14,605 bases of DNA from Deltaproteobacteria bacterium (GTDB taxonomy: Bacteria; Myxococcota_A; UBA9160; SMWR01), in assembly GCA_019313605.1 (NCBI GenBank), contig JAFDAW010000031.1, positions 1 to 14,605 on the forward strand. The letters are read 5' to 3'. Under the pieces are notes generated by a model, which made no database searches, had not been told where the DNA came from, and worked only from the letters and a program-made list of their open reading frames with translations. The position numbers were made by a program, and so were the translations under genes. Shown piece by piece: positions 13,772-14,605 of this stretch (its first letter is position 1; each line of letters opens with the position of its first letter).

Positions 13772-14605
13772 TCAGATCTCCATCAGCGGGGCGAGCATGG
13801 CGCGCAGTTTGAGCCGGGTCTCCCGGAGTTCTGCTTCGGGGTCGGATCCATCGACGACACCTGCCCCGGCGAACAACCGCGCTTCACATCCTCGCAGAAC
13901 TGCCGAACGCAATGCGGCGTAGAATTCGCCACCGCCTTCGGAATCCGCAAAACCGATCGGAGCGCTGTACCAACCGCGGTCGAGATTCTCGTTGGCGTTC
14001 AGCCATTCGAGCGCCTCCTCGCGCGGCGCACCGGCGATCGCGGGGGTTGGGTGAACCGAGCCCACCAAATCCAGGATCGATCGAGGTCCGCGCAGGCGTC
14101 CGGTGATCGGCGTTTCGAGGTGCTGAATATCCTGAAGGCGCATCAGGCGCGGCGACTCCTGAACCTCCAGTCCCTCGCAGTGCGGTGCGAGTGCATCGCA
14201 GAGCGCCCTCACCACGAACGCGTGCTCGGCCTGCTCCTTCTTGCTCTCTCGCAACTGACGGCCGAGCTCGAGATCCTCCTCGGGGCTGCGCCCGCGCGGT
14301 GCGGATCCGGCCACCGAAGCGGTCTCGACACGGCCATCGTTGAGCCTCACCAGACACTCGGGTGTGGCACCGAGAAAGACGACGCCGGGTCGTGCGACCG
14401 CAAAGATCGCGCAGGTCGGATGCGCCCGGCGCAACGTGTCCAACAATGCGCACGGATCGTAATCGCCCTCTTCCCGCACCGAGATGGACCGCGCGAGCAC
14501 CACCTTTTCGAAACTGCCTGCTGCGATCTCGCTCAGGGCCGCCTCGACCTGCGCGCGGTATTCGGCGTGGGTACGGTCCGCGCACGCGTGAAAATCGGGA
14601 CGATG
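13772..14605 (-). CDS. menF: Isochorismate synthase (C-terminal part; 5' end off the window)
   Basis: It isomerises chorismate to isochorismate, the entry to menaquinone synthesis. The frame is open through the right edge, giving 277 residues of the chorismate-binding catalytic domain; the N-terminal part is missing. The edge translates as a run ending in FEKVVLARS, which contains the family's general-base lysine. Further motifs are FLGATPECLVRL, GSAPRGRSPEED, LVGSVHPTPAIAGAPREEAL, RGWYSAPIGFAD and LFAGAGVVDGSDPEAE. The HPTPA box and lack of an anthranilate- or aminodeoxychorismate-type signature favour isochorismate synthase. It is the first men gene visible in the direction of transcription and ends one base before menD, so the operon promoter lies beyond the right edge. 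Confidence 0.93.
   Translation of the reverse strand, partial: HRPDFHACADRTHAEYRAQVEAALSEIAAGSFEKVVLARSISVREEGDYDPCALLDTLRRAHPTCAIFAVARPGVVFLGATPECLVRLNDGRVETASVAGSAPRGRSPEEDLELGRQLRESKKEQAEHAFVVRALCDALAPHCEGLEVQESPRLMRLQDIQHLETPITGRLRGPRSILDLVGSVHPTPAIAGAPREEALEWLNANENLDRGWYSAPIGFADSEGGGEFYAALRSAVLRGCEARLFAGAGVVDGSDPEAELRETRLKLRAMLAPLMEI

Noticed and set aside
1..14605. Search by eye for tRNA genes, CRISPR arrays, insertion-sequence ends, phage genes and toxin-antitoxin pairs.
   Set aside because: None was seen; all space is taken by metabolic genes and two short intergenic regions, so no defence or mobile system can be supported here.

Overview
The window comes from a GC-rich bacterium that carries both a Calvin-cycle gene cluster and a classical menaquinone (vitamin K2) operon, so it is at least potentially autotrophic and respires or photosynthesises with a naphthoquinone. 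The sequence does not fix the taxonomy. A high-GC proteobacterium-like lineage such as Myxococcota or another former deltaproteobacterial group is a guess only. I found no tRNA or rRNA genes, insertion sequences, CRISPR arrays or phage genes. Coding density is very high, and no gene-free stretch exceeds 300 bases.

Left part (1-3095, all on the minus strand, reading leftward): a LuxR/NarL-type regulator is followed by a class II (GlpX-type) fructose-bisphosphatase, a phosphoribulokinase and the 5' end of a green-type Form I RuBisCO large subunit, which runs off the left edge. The regulator has lost its phosphoacceptor aspartate. A 15-bp element, 14 of 15 bases identical, occurs once upstream of the regulator and once upstream of the fructose-bisphosphatase gene, which points to shared control.

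Middle (3096-5344): a 233-bp divergent intergenic region with several inverted repeats separates the regulator from a plus-strand gene. That gene encodes a cytoplasmic molybdopterin/[4Fe-4S] oxidoreductase of the DMSO-reductase superfamily with a cysteine molybdenum ligand and unknown substrate. It converges on the next block with only 21 bp between stop codons.

Right part (5366-14605, all on the minus strand): a nearly complete menaquinone operon reads in the order menF (5' end off the right edge), menD, menH, menB, menA, menC, menE. These genes are joined by 4-bp ATGA/GTGA overlaps, a 13-bp overlap or a 1-bp gap. They cover chorismate to isochorismate, SEPHCHC, SHCHC, o-succinylbenzoate, OSB-CoA and DHNA-CoA, and the prenylation of DHNA. 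The DHNA-CoA thioesterase (MenI) and the final methyltransferase (MenG/UbiE) are absent from the window. A small GFA/CENP-V-fold zinc protein and glutamyl-Q tRNA(Asp) synthetase follow closely and may be the operon tail.

Most of the window is recognisable core metabolism. The least ordinary parts are the phosphorylation-independent regulator with its repeated upstream element next to the CO2-fixation genes, and the unassigned molybdoenzyme divergent from it.
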